64,000 bases of DNA from Paramecium octaurelia. Its lineage: Eukaryota; Ciliophora; Oligohymenophorea; Peniculida; Parameciidae. Positions 35,431 through 46,934 of this stretch are shown here, in pieces. Position numbers and translations under genes: made by a program. The stretch spans positions 1-64,000 of the forward strand of contig CAJJDP010000043.1 of assembly GCA_905182995.1 (NCBI GenBank), given 5' to 3'. The number at the start of each line of letters is the position of its first letter. Positions within the stretch are counted from its first letter, which is position 1. The notes under the pieces were generated by a model that was not told the origin of the DNA, ran no database searches, and was given only the letters and a program-made list of their open reading frames with translations.

Positions 35431-35544
35431 GAATATTATATTGAACATTATTAAAATATTAGTGATAACTAAATATTCAATTTTCTTATTCTGATTAATC
35501 CAAATCATAAATTTTTTTTTATAAGATCATGGTATAAATCATAC

Positions 35545-37537
35545 TCAAACAAATAACAAAAATCCTTTTTCTATTGCTTTTTTGTATTGTTCACTCTGAA
35601 TCTGATGTTTTGACAATTTTTTGGCGTAATGAAGTGGTGCAGGTAAATAAGTGGTGGAACTCAAATCGAAATTTAAGAAAATCAAATGATAGTATAATTA
35701 AGCGATTTCTTTTGTGTTAGCTGAACTAATGTGCAATTATTAAGCTTATAAACATCCTTGTTCTCCTCTCTAAGAATGGAATGAAAATCTCCCTTACTTC
35801 TCATTGACTGGAATTATACAACCTACTTAAGGGTTTTTGCAATAGTAAGATTCACTAGAATATGATAGATATAATATATTACAAATTTCTTTCAAAATAC
35901 GTGAAGTATCTTTCTGCAGTAGCATCCTTTACTTAAACCATTATAACTTCAGGTTTTAAGATTTGTTATGCCAATCCTTGATCTCTTATCAACTAAATGA
36001 CTCCTTGAATTCGTTGTTCCATAATCTGTGTGTAATCATCTTCAGCAAATACAATGATTTAATTAGCCAATATTTTATGGGTGGCATAATAAGTTGCTAA
36101 AAGAAGGGTAAGAACTTAATCTAAATCTCCAAACGAGGATATATACTTGTTGAGATATTTATTGATGCTGAGACATGCAGAATAAGAATTCTCGCTTTTC
36201 CAGATACCTAAGACAGCACTCTTTTTATTAGTAATCAATCCATTAATTTCTTTAATAGCCCAAGGCACACTACCAAGATTGGCAGTCATCATGGCTAATA
36301 ATCTATTGATTTCTTGATCTTATATGGGAAGGATAATTATCTAATTAGGGATGGCCTTAGATAACAAGGTATTTCTTGCTTAAATGAAATCTGTATTTTA
36401 ATCTCCAACAAAAAGTACGTAGGCATCTTCAGTGACATATTTTTCCAGGATTTCATTCAAATTATTATTTATATCATAAATTTATGGTTATGTTATTTTG
36501 TATTATCTGGATTTGATAAATGAATCAAATTTTTCTAAAAATGATTTAAAGTTGTCTCTAAGTTCAATGATTTCTCTAGTTACTAAAATCATCAATTTAT
36601 TGATGGTCAGAGAGGTTGTAAAGGTAGTGGGATTTTTAAGAAAGAAATCAGTGTAGTAGTATTCAAATTCACTTGATGTTCTGGATGCTACAATTTAAAA
36701 TAGAGATTTAGTTTAATTGTTTAATGCTAAATTGCCAGGTTCTAAGTATTATTACTTGAATTCAACTTACTCATTTCTGATGATGAATTTATACTAATTT
36801 AAGAATTAAATAAATGATGAACTATTGTTAATAATTTTATTCCAATATTCCAGCTGTTGACAATACACAGTGACATCTTACTCAATATACTCTATTTTCA
36901 ATTCACAAAATTCTGCTATTAAGAATTATTTCTTAATGTTCTGAGTGTTGTATGTTTCTAAATAGACACTTGATTTGCTCCTTAATTAATATTTCTATTT
37001 AAAGTAGTCTTCCAAAGATAAACCCTTGTATGTGAACTCTTAATCAAACACAACTGATTTAATTTGAACAATCATTTTTTTTTCAGGGTACCTCAATAAC
37101 ACAAATTTATTCTTAAAATATGTGGAGGGATCTGTATTCAAAGTCTTAATTATTTAGTTACAATTATGCATAGTAAAATAGGATTTACGGACATCCATCA
37201 ACACTGATGGCTGCTCTCTATCCATCAATTAAAATCTTAGGGATGGATATGATTTCAATTGATTTATGTATTGTAATTCAAACATGTTAATTATGCCCAT
37301 ATCTGATAACTTTGAGTATTCCAACAGATTCATGGCTTCCTTAATTATGGCCATGATGATTTCTCCTCGTTCAGATCTATTCATTTTATATTCTGGCAAT
37401 TCCATTTTTTTTGGACTAATGATCAATCCATCCTTAAAGACAAGGGTGTTGTTAGTCTTATTGCCATAATAGATAAAGATTTCATCCAAGAATTCAGTCT
37501 CGTAAATATTTGACCCCACAACTATTGTACCACTCAT
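35545..37537 (-). CDS. Piwi/Argonaute-family protein with degraded catalytic motifs
   Basis: 654 aa, ATG 37535-37537, 28-nt intron 35855-35882, TGA 35545-35547; exactly in frame. PAZ region: DVRKSYFTMHNCNQIIKTLN then EFTYKGLSLEDYFKQKY, like the Y-Y-K-x-Q-Y end of Piwi PAZ domains. Mid/Piwi region: NLGSVPWAIKEI, AVLGIWKSENSYSACLSINK, ANQIIVFAEDDYTQ, NPQVGCIIPV, and the hallmark end TYLPAPLHYAKKLSKHQIQ. The first catalytic Asp (usual G-[IFV]-D) is Trp in LGIWKS, and the RDGVG loop is FAEDDY. So slicing is unlikely. Piwi proteins in Paramecium (Ptiwi) load scnRNAs, iesRNAs or siRNAs. At 654 aa it is shorter than typical. It overlaps the upstream kinase-like gene by four bases. Confidence 0.85.
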
Positions 37538-39332
37538 TTTATTTATATTTTTTCAATTACATTTAATAACTAATCAACCAATGGTCTCTTCTCTATATCC
37601 TGTTGCCAGCACCATCTAATGATATCATCCATCAAAGATTGAGACTCAATCTTAGGCCTTACTGCTTTGTTAAGACAATCCTAAATATTTTGTAGTTATA
37701 GTCCTTCAAAAGGCACTTTCTTTTCGAACATCTCATACATAATCATTCCGACACTGTAAATGTCTCCTTACTATGATCCACTCACAACCAACCCTCTTTG
37801 TTAAACCAATTCTGGAGCTGTAAATCCAGATTTGTTTGTGTAAAACTGCAATAGCGATTGGTATTTCTTGATTCCAAATAGACCGAAATCAACTAGTAAA
37901 GATAACATATCAAATTTACTTATTTTAACATGGCCATTTGGTTTAACCATCACATTTTCTGTTGTCAAACTCCCATGACATAGACCCTATTTGTGCATAT
38001 AACTGAGTCCATTTAACAATTAAATTAAGATCTTAATCTTTTCTTCAATTGAAATCTAATATTAGAGTAGATAACTGTGTAATGAATATTAATAAAACTT
38101 GGTTAGATATACTACCTTGTTATCTACTATATTGAATCCACGAATGTGATAAAGTTGTTAATGATTTAATTAATTCACTTGTTCGATTTCTTACTTTATC
38201 TATTCAACCAAATAAGGTTACAGTTATTTGAATTCAATCACTCTCATTCCATAACTTTTTTATTATATTTGACAGACAATAATATATCCGAATCCATTTG
38301 GTTTTTATCGTTTTGCTTATTATTAATTCACATTCTATCGCATTATTTCATTGTAATTGAATTGAATCTATCTCCTTTCCATTACTGAGCTCTTATTATC
38401 ATTTAGTAATTGCTAATGTATTGGGTGATCTGATACTGTACTCATCGTAGTATTTTTGTTACCCAAAAATATCGAAAAAGTTTACTGTCTTAGAGCCAAG
38501 ATAAATGGAAATATGTTGGTCAATAATAGATCAATAATGAGTAGTGAAATATACAATAACAGTTAGTTTTGGCTTAATTGTGATGAAAAGAACTTCTCTA
38601 TTCTTTCCTGATTTTCCATCAATAAAATATTGCTAATTATTTGAAAGACTCTGAGGATTGTCCAATAAAATATTAACTTTTACAATCTATTTGAATTGTT
38701 TTCCTATTTTGACGATTTGAATGGAGATCCTGAATATTTATATTGTAGATATAGAGAGGTTATTATGAATTAGACTGGAATCGATAGATTGATAACGATG
38801 TTGATGTAAAATAATACTCCACTTTTAATTTAATCAAAGTTATATAATAACACAACAATTAATTGAGCTATTCCATATACCAAACAAATGTCTTTCATAG
38901 CATGAATTAACATATTTGGGTTATATGGAAGTTCATCCTATTATCCTATATGTAAATGCGAGTCATAGTGTAAACAGACCACTGTCCAAAATAATGATTG
39001 ATAAACTATCCAAAATAATCCATCAGGAACATATATTGTATTTAACAGCTACTTTTCAATACTCACAATATACTCATCCGTAGGTTGTGATTTAAAAACC
39101 TATTTTACATAAGTAAATGTACATCATATAAGTACAAAGCCATATTCAACATGTATGCCAAACAAGACAATACGATGGATAAGTAAAAATGCTTTCCCAA
39201 GTATTTTGTTCTCTTACCCATTTTACAATATCTGATTACACCAAAAAAGAATATCGTTGTGTAAATCATGCCCAACACCAAAAATGCTATTCCTAAAACG
39301 AATTCACTTGAACTATTTTATGCATATCTCAT
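37534..39332 (-). CDS. Seven-membrane-segment protein fused to a divergent kinase domain
   Basis: 582 aa, ATG 39332, introns 39100-39122 (23 nt) and 37893-37919 (27 nt), TGA 37534-37536; exactly in frame. The N-terminal half has about seven hydrophobic helices (FVLGIAFLVLGMIYTTIFFF, YLSIVLSCLAYMLNMALYLY, LFWIVYQSLFWTVVCLHY, ...). A kinase-like domain follows from about residue 350. Catalytic loop CHGSLTTENVMV replaces HRD by HGS. The nucleotide-binding Lys is not evident (GMRVIEF). DFG is kept (IIDFGLFG), as are APEL and GDIYSVGMIMYEM. It looks like a receptor-type pseudokinase or a weak kinase. The second intron lies directly before DFG and is a stopless multiple of three. Confidence 0.8.
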
Positions 39333-39580
39333 TAATAATATTATTTTATTAATAATAATCAAGAAAACAAAGTAAGATCGAAAATCCCATACAATCTGGT
39401 ATACTTAATCACGGATCTAGATTTTCATTTCAAATAGAAAAGTTAGAATGTTATTTAGATGATAAATAATTTAAATTGTTAAGATTATAATATTATAAAT
39501 AATTGATGCAAGTTTGTTAATGATTATCAAGATAATATAACGAGCATTTTCAATTATTATTTTTAATATTAAATATTGAC

Positions 39581-40171
39581 ATGTCAAAATTACAAAGATG
39601 CGCAACTGCTGGAGCCCTGGAAGCCAAAATGACACACTATGCACCAGATGGAACTGGTAAATTTATTGAAGGATATATCATAAGGCAGGGATTCCTATGT
39701 CACTTTGTAAAATGGAGGAATTTGGAAAGAAATTTAAATTTAATGTGTGCATCCTGAATTAGGAACCTTTAGCAAATAAAAACAATGGAAACCTCCTGCT
39801 CCTATGATGGTCCCCAAATTTAGACACTATCAAAGTGATGGATCTGGAAGAGATAATTATGTAATGTAATTTTTCATTTCTTATATTCTAGTGCTGATGA
39901 AGGAGGACAGGCTCCATCATCTAAAAAGTTTCAAAGAAGAACGAACTTCTTCACATCTTTAAGAGATTATGAGCCTTGTCCTCCAATACAATAATAGGAT
40001 TGCTTTAGATTGGCTTAAACTCCAAGCGCACAATCTTTTAAATAATTCCTAAAAACTCAATAAATAGCTACTTAGTAAACTGATTTGATTCGAAGATTAA
40101 ATGTTCCAAAGAAATCAGAAGATCCTTATAAAAGAATAAGAAAGCTGTCAGCTCCATTTTATAAAAAATGA
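39581..40171 (+). CDS. 178-residue basic protein with duplicated GxGRDxYV motif
   Basis: ATG 39581, introns 39657-39684 (28 nt) and 39866-39891 (26 nt), TGA 40169-40171; exactly in frame. Two segments match: YAPDGTGRDSYVTLQNGG at about residues 20-37 and YQSDGSGRDNYVIADEGG about 50 residues later. Each motif is interrupted by an intron: the first GRD codon pair spans intron 1 and YV|I spans intron 2. The tail is basic and Gln-rich (LIRRLNVPKKSEDPYKRIRK). I do not know a named family. Short G-x-G-R-D-x-Y motifs and basic, unstructured composition are seen in several axonemal microtubule-associated proteins, so a ciliary role is a reasonable guess. Confidence 0.7.
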
Positions 40172-40225
40172 TAGCTAAATATATATAAACAGATATAACA
40201 ATACTAAAATGCAGTAAATAATAAT

Positions 40226-41330
40226 TCAAATTATGAAAAGATAATATTTTAGCTAATTATCTTATAATAAATAAATTGGAATCTATTCTTAATAATCCTC
40301 ATCAATCTTGAAATAATATTTTCTCTATCGTCCTTATATTAAATCAAATTTTGTAACAATCATTTCAATCTTATATATACTCCTTGCAACATTCAATATC
40401 GGCTATTTTACTTTGGAAATATAAAATTACTATATTGAAACTGATGATTTATCCTCAATTATTCTAAAATACTCCTTTCTATTAGAAATTCTAATGTATT
40501 TCCTAATAATCCTTCCTGATTGCTATAATTTTATATATACTGATCTAAACTTTTTCTCCCAAATTTAAATCATCAGAAGATTTTTGTTTATTATTTAATC
40601 CTTCATTTCAAATTCATGATTCATCCACCTTCGCAGTACTTTATTATTTTACAAATTAAGAAGGTATTAATTACAACCAAAAATATATAGTGCCTTATCG
40701 GGGCCCAACTTTTGAAGGTGATCTATTTTTCTATCAAATTGCAAAATTTTTTAACATGCATTTTTTGTAGAATACACAATAATTTAATTATTTGATGAGC
40801 CCAAAATAACATTGTTTTCTGAATCAATTGAAATTATGCCATTACTATTCAATTTTATTATGGATATTTTATTTTTTTCTTCTACATTGAAGATAATTAG
40901 ATGTTAGAAATCCAATACAACAAATATGCTTGAATCGAAGCTAAATTAAATAGAGATGACGGGACTTTCTTAATCCACTTATTTTGAGTGACTCTGTTCT
41001 CCAGTTATTACATGGAATAATTATATAATAGAGAATTATTTGTCTTGTTTCAGCATCGGGTCCATGTTAAAAATGATTGCTATTAATTACCCATTTGGTG
41101 AAATAAGGGAATCTTATGTTTCTGTCTTATAGTTTTGGAAAACAGGAGCGATTATTTTATGTTGTTGAGCCTTCACTAAATCATCAAATATATAAATATC
41201 AGAAAAAGTAGTAATTTACATAAATTATTATTGAATATTAAATAATGTTATTTGATTTAAATAAAACCAATTGTTATTAGATAATGCAATTATTTTATGA
41301 TGAAATTCTAAGTTTCAATTTAAATGTAAT
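40226..41330 (-). CDS. Beta-propeller-like protein, N-terminus uncertain
   Basis: The C-terminal 331 residues run from an in-frame ATG at 41221 to TGA 40226-40228 without interruption. The frame stays open upstream to about 41312 (HHKIIALSNNNWFYLNQ). Strand-rich repeats such as DSLISPNGQLIAIIFNMDP, ISIQFSFDSSIFVVLDFQHL and GIISIDSENNVILGSSNNQI look like degenerate WD40/propeller blades, without GH/WD signatures. The last 100 residues are basic and helical. Further coding-like pieces at 41330-41640 (for example SEYLLSLFISLASQMVLRSN) may be 5' exons, but the splices are not resolved. The function cannot be stated. Confidence 0.6.
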
Positions 41331-41734
41331 ATGGATATTGCTATCGTATACAATTTACATCAGTTTGAATTCATATATTTGCAGTTTATTAGGGCGTAAA
41401 TTCACGATTATTGATCTTGTAATTTGATCTTAACACCATTTAAGATGCTAAACTGATAAATAAACTGAGTAAATATTCAGATTGGATTGCTAAATTCATA
41501 ATTATGAAATCAATAAGAAGAGAATAGATAAAATTAACATTGACTAGAATACTATCAATCCTAATTGTTAATGCTTTTTCATCATGTAAAAATTGGAAAT
41601 ATTATATTATCCAATTGTTGTATTTAAATTTTATTATGCAGTCATTTGGAATTTAGAATCTGAATATTTTTTGCATTATTGTAATTTTTTATGAATAAAT
41701 TGTTTTGTAATAATAATAATAAATATAAATATAA

Positions 41735-42311
41735 ATGGAGAGGATAGATAGCTTCGAGGGAAAACTATTTTACAAAATTTACATGCTTTGTAAGAAAAAT
41801 CAGATAAATGAAGAATAAAAAGGAAAATTAAAAGGTATCTGCTATAATTGAATTAGACCTGGTAATATAAAAAGATGAAAGAATTGAAATCGCAATGAAT
41901 CAATTTCTTGAAGATAGAAATGAATTTCGACTCCTAGAAAATTTTCATAATTATTCTGGCGAGGATTATTCTCCAAAAAGCGTCAAGAATTTTTCAGATG
42001 ATGTCTCAAATGGGAGTCATAGCAAATTTAAAGGTAAAAGACCTGCTAAAATGCTATTGCCGAAAAAGACATTTATGATCAATTTAAGAAAGTATGATGT
42101 CAAAAATTATATAAAAGAGATACAGGCATCACTACTAGTTCCAAGGGCTTTCTTTTAAGCAGTGCTAGATCAAGTGATAATCGAATTGCTCTCGCCTTCA
42201 ATGAACGATTTTCATAATAGAACTGGAGCGAATGTGAGTGATAATATTTTAATATGTTTTATTCTAACTAGCTTTAATATTCCTCAACTGAGTTAAAGAA
42301 TAAAAAAATGA
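41735..42311 (+). CDS. 184-residue protein, unrecognised
   Basis: ATG 41735, 22-nt intron 41835-41856, TGA 42309-42311; exactly in frame. The N-terminus is helical (FEGKLFYKIYMLCKKNQINE then EQKGKLKDLVIQKD). The middle is acidic and basic mixed (HNYSGEDYSPKSVKNFSDD; KGKRPAKMLLPKKTFMINLR). A possible extra intron with GTGAGT at 42233 would change the last 30 residues. The N-terminal helix pair slightly recalls LisH/FOP-type dimerisation regions of basal-body proteins, but not enough to name it. Confidence 0.5.
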
Positions 42312-42614
42312 AATTCAGTCTATTATTGAAATCTTAATATTACCTAGGTAGTATTTTGTTATTCTGAAAATAACGATCATTATAATCTGTTAATTCTTTA
42401 CTACTCAATTATTCTCTTAATATTATGATAATATTAATTAATAATTAAATCATTTGAAAAGCTACATTCATCTACTCGAAAATCAAATTGTAAATGCAAC
42501 AACATTTTGTACTTTAAGTACTTAAATAAGATTATTTAAATTAAAATAATATTGGTCATTGATTTAAAATACAAAATATAAATAGCAAACATGTGAAAAT
42601 AGCAAAACAATCAA
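42312..42614. other. Intergenic between convergent genes
   Basis: A+T-rich, no frame. Holds the 3' ends of the 184-residue protein and the MORN gene. Confidence 0.45.
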
Positions 42615-43155
42615 TCATTATTTCTTCCCTTTACTCCATAATCCCTCTGTTACATGACCATTAGCATCAATTAGTTTTCCTTTACCATCTTATTTCCCAT
42701 TCTTCCACTCTCCTATGTATTGTTACCCATTAGACCATTTCATTTCACCTAAGCCTTCTTTTTTGTCATTTTTGAATTAGCCTCAAAATACATAAAGAAA
42801 TGAACCTTGATAATGTTTGCCATCATCAATTAGAACACCTTGTCCTTCCATTTTTCCTTCAACCCATTACCCTTTGTAGAGTCTGCCTCCATACCATTGA
42901 TATTCTCCATAGCCATGAAAATTTTCATTTTTAAATTCTCCATCATAATATGATGAATCACTCCATTTAAATATTCCTCTACCATTCTTTTTCCCAGCCT
43001 CAAAGACTCCCTCGAAGTAATCTCCATTCTTCCACTAAATTTTACCTTTTCCGTGCTAGATTAAGTTGATGACATACAGGAAGACCGTTTTTCAGTTCAC
43101 CATCATAAACTCCTCCATCAGGATAGACATACGGAGTACTAATGCAACAGCCCAT
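42615..43155 (-). CDS. MORN-repeat protein with predicted N-myristoylation
   Basis: 164 aa, ATG 43155, introns 43056-43077 (22 nt) and 42782-42805 (24 nt, GTTCAT...TTGAG), TGA 42615-42617; exactly in frame. It consists almost wholly of MORN repeats: YDGELKNGLPHGKGKI, YFEGVFEAGKKNGRGIF, YYDGEFKNENFHGYGEY, YKGQWVEGKMEGQGVL, YQGQFKNDKKEGLGEM, YIGEWKNGKQDGKGKL. It starts MGCCIST, a consensus for N-myristoylation at Gly2 plus palmitoylated cysteines. MORN proteins bind membranes and organise cortex or membrane-contact structures. Here the lipid signal suggests a membrane or ciliary-membrane location. The second intron has an unusual GTTCAT donor, but its removal restores a perfect repeat. Confidence 0.88.
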
Positions 43156-44008
43156 AATTCAAATAAAATAATCAATAAATTTGTTCTTAATCAGTTAGTT
43201 TATTTCAATTATTTATTCATACTCACTGAAGATTCTAAAATTTGAGTTTCTATATCATCAAATTACTAATTATAGTCTTTTGAGATAGTTACCAGTTAGA
43301 AAACTTAAATTGTCAAAATACATTATCTTTTAATTAAAGACTAATAAAATATTTCCCCCAAAACAACATTAGTGCAAATTTTGAAATTCTAATTGAACTC
43401 TTTGTGTTAATTCCTTTCTTATCTCTAACTAAGATCTCATGATTTCAAGAATAAACTACACCTAAGATTAGATAGTGAATTGAAAACTGTTTAATTTCTG
43501 TATAAATAAAGTTAAACGATTTTTAGTGCTTTCAAAAACATTGACCGCCTCCTCTCATTAATAATTCATTGTATGATAAATTCAAAACATCCTTATTATT
43601 TCCTTGTTACTAAATTTGTGCCAAAAATTATTAATAAGAATATTTAAAAGATTCTAGAATAAGCATTCTTCATTGTCATATACATAATATTTCAGTACAT
43701 AGACAATTAGTTAAATTTCAAATATATTGATAATCATATAATGCCTTTTTAATCTACTTTTATATTTAAATTAAAGAGATATAGAGCAATAGGTAACAGA
43801 GTAATAACATAGAATGTAGATTGAAATAAGTATATTCATATGGAGACACTCTTAATAAAATCTTAATTGGGTTTATCTTCGCCACTTAAAGTTAAGGGAT
43901 TTAACTTTAATCTTAAGAATTACTGAAGATTGTTCGGTTACTTTAGAATGCAATGAAATTATTCAGCACTAAATTTGTAAATAATACTCTATTTTAATAA
44001 TTATTAAT
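43156..44008. other. Mostly intergenic; one short open frame inside
   Basis: About 850 bp without a confident gene. The only candidate is the short minus-strand frame at 43258-43440. Confidence 0.45.
43258..43440 (-). CDS. Possible 60-residue protein
   Basis: ATG 43440, TGA 43258-43260, no intron needed. It reads MRSQLEIRKELTQRVQLEFQ and continues CCFGGNILLVFNQK. Codon usage is plausible but the length is near the chance level in this A+T-rich DNA with one stop codon. Confidence 0.25.
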
Positions 44009-45307
44009 ATGGATAACAAATATATAGAGGAATTTGAGCATTTAGATTAGGATTAGAAAAGCCAAATGTTAAGGAGCATGAAATAATTCATATCTCAATT
44101 GTAGTTATAGATTTAAGATCTTGAGAAGAGTGCTATTGATATTATAATGGAGAAGGATGAAAAAATATAATAGTTAGAAGCCATGATTTAAGCCAATCAT
44201 GGATCTAGACAGTATAATAAAGATGACGAAATTATGCAACTCAAAAAGTAAATAGTTAGTTTTAACAAAGTCACATCAATGAATTGAATTAAAGGATTGA
44301 CGCAATTTAGATGAAACATTTCGAGTAATTATAAGAATAGGAAAGAAAGTGGAACACATACTTATTGGATCAAATGCAATAAAGTAGCAATGATGGCCAA
44401 TAGGAGAAAATTGAAATGTTGGAAACTTTACATTATTTGGAAGAGAAGGTTTACTCACTTGATAGAGAGGTATAACAATTTTCATATTCTAGTTGGAAAT
44501 GAAAGAGAATTAATAGATGTTTGATAGGAACACTATCAATTAGTTAACAAATATTAATCAATAGTTATTAGATGAAAGTTAAGAACTAAACTAACAGTTA
44601 ATCAAAATGCAAAGACAAATGGAATTAATGAAGGAACATTTTTAACAAGAGAAAAATAGCGTAGATATTAAAATTAATGTATTCATTACAAGTTATAAAA
44701 GAAATAAAATATCCAAATAAGTTAAATATCAAAATAGGCATCTGCACTAAAGCTTTAAAATAATAAATTAACATAAAATAACAAAGAACTATTATCTCAG
44801 ATAAACGAATTGAAAGATTAGTTGGAAACACATAATGAAAGCAAAGACAAAGTGCATTCAGAGAATTATTAATTATAATAGACAGCTCATTCAAATGATT
44901 AAAATTAAAGAGAGGATATCAATATAACAGCTTTTGAATTATTCGAAGATAGCTATGAAGATAAAGACTTGACTACACTTCTAAGAAAGGCATTAGATGA
45001 AAAGTCAGAATTATGCATATAATATGAAGAATGTCTTTGTAAATCAACAAAATAATTGAAAGAACAAAGAGCATAATTATAACTTTTATAAAATCAGCTC
45101 AAAATTATAAGGAAATAATAATTTAATTAGAGGAACCTTAAAGAATATGTTTAGATGCTGGAAAGTGATTACTTGGTTTCAAAATAATTATTATGTGAGA
45201 AGACTGACAAATATTAGGAATAGGTAATATTATTAAGTTAAGAAAACTATGATCTTAAATAAAAAATAAAGTGTTTCTAAACTAGATTACATAAAAAACT
45301 TAACTGA
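44009..45307 (+). CDS. 409-residue coiled-coil protein
   Basis: ATG 44009, three 23-nt introns (44248-44270, 44470-44492, 44679-44701), TGA 45305-45307; exactly in frame. It is nearly all heptad-type helix (FEQLQEQERKWNTYLLDQMQ; LEETLHYL-like segments; KELLSQINELKDQLETHNES; EQRAQLQLLQNQLKIIRKQQ) with an acidic break in the middle (TAFELFEDSYEDKDL). No other domain. Probably a cytoskeletal or basal-body scaffold; not assignable to a family by eye. The equal intron lengths are coincidental but help confirm the model, as all three are needed to keep the frame. Confidence 0.75.
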
Positions 45308-45501
45308 ATTATATATATGTTAATTTTATTTTATCATTATTCACCAAAATGTGATTCTTACGCTATAGTCATCTTAGTTACATCAAGATTCGTGATATAA
45401 TACTATGAGGTCGTATAAGGGAACCTATTCTAGAAACTTGTTATGAATAACGTATTATATAATAATTGATCATGTATTGAGATATTAAATAATAATTAAA
45501 A

Positions 45502-46749
45502 ATGAAAGGATTTATGAATCCAATTTTTCATCCTGTTGATGATGAAATTGTGGTTGAAGAGAGAAGAACTTTTCAAATACCTTTATAAAATTTTGGTTCG
45601 AATATCGAATTGCCTAAGGAATATGAGCGAATTTTTTCGTCAATCACAGACTCATCCTAACAGCTGAATGATAGCCTATTATAACCATTTGATAATTCAA
45701 AATATGAATAAACCCTCTTAATTTAGAATAATAATAGTCTTTCGACAAATCATCCTTCGTCATAGAAAAATTAGCGACCAATCGTTAAATTTGACAAGAA
45801 TTCCTTATAATAAATTCTGTAAATCCTCTCTAGTTATCATCAATGTAAATAAAAACCACAGAAGGAATAAATAATAAATCAAATTAATAATTCAAAGAAA
45901 ATTAAGATTTCTCCTGAGACAAAACATTTTCAATTCAACAAAATGAAAAATGTAATCAAAAACGATTCGACTCCTAAAAACCAACCTCCATCTAAATCAA
46001 ATGAAAATGATATTAAATCTCATAAGCATAGATCATCAACCAACTATACTCCCAGAGTTGAAACATCAGCCATCACAGTAGGTCACTATAGTTCCAAAAA
46101 TTTGGATGCAAATCTTAATTAGAAGTAAGATTAAACAAATATTATTTAACTCCTACAAAAAAGAACAAAATCTCAATATTACCCTAAATAATTGATTAAA
46201 ACCTAAATAGATGATATAAATGGGAAAATCATACAACTGAAAAATCTCATCTTAAAATCCATCAAATACGACCCCTTATTGGAACCTATCCAAGTTTCGA
46301 TAGATAGGATTATTAAACAAAACGAAGATAGTAATCTCCTTCAAAAAGAGGTAGTCCACCTTAAAGACATTACAAACTCAAAATCATTTAAGGAATCGAA
46401 ATACAATATTTAATTTAATATTTAAAAATTAATATCTGTAGTTAAAGAGAAACAAAAAAAGATAGAAATAATAATGATATTCAATAAAGATGGTAGCTCA
46501 AATGATAGTCATTAAAGTCCAAAAGCAAATTGTATATTGTCAAGATAAACAACATCAGACAATATTACAGAGGAAATCTAAGATGACAAAAAACGATTTT
46601 TTTAATTAGTTGTAAACAGAAAACTCGAATTGCCCTTTAATCACCCAAACAAAGAAGTAATGCTTCATGAATTATATGACAAAGCCATAAAAATGGGTAT
46701 AAAGAAGAGCGATTGGCAATAATTTATTGTTAATGAATTGAAATTTTGA
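45502..46749 (+). CDS. 415-residue mostly disordered protein
   Basis: Single exon, ATG 45502, TGA 46747-46749. The start is acidic (MKGFMNPIFHPVDDEIVVEE). A long Ser/Asn/Gln/Lys-rich stretch follows, then helical segments (KTQIDDINGKIIQLKNLILK, VSIDRIIKQNEDSNLLQKE). A better-ordered C-terminus ends it (RFFQLVVNRKLELPFNHPNK then EVMLHELYDKAIKMGIKK). No known domain is recognised; the C-terminal block may be a small binding module. Confidence 0.7.
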
Positions 46750-46934
46750 TTAAATATTGATTTATCAAATAAGTCTTACGTTATCTAAGAAATTAATTAA
46801 TATTATTGTATATTTTTTAATGTTTAATTGTCCTCTAGATTTTTTATTATATTATTTTAATATAGTGCAATTTTACATTGATCTTCTCTTTATTAATTGA
46901 GATCATTTATTATTATTAAATTTAGTTTATATAA

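Noticed and set aside
37266..37469. Plus-strand open frame in the Piwi gene
   Set aside because: Antisense shadow of the Piwi N-terminal domain.
35545..39332. A single fused kinase-Piwi protein
   Set aside because: The two frames differ and the kinase frame ends in TGA. The only GT...AG segment across the junction (39 nt) does not join the Piwi frame.
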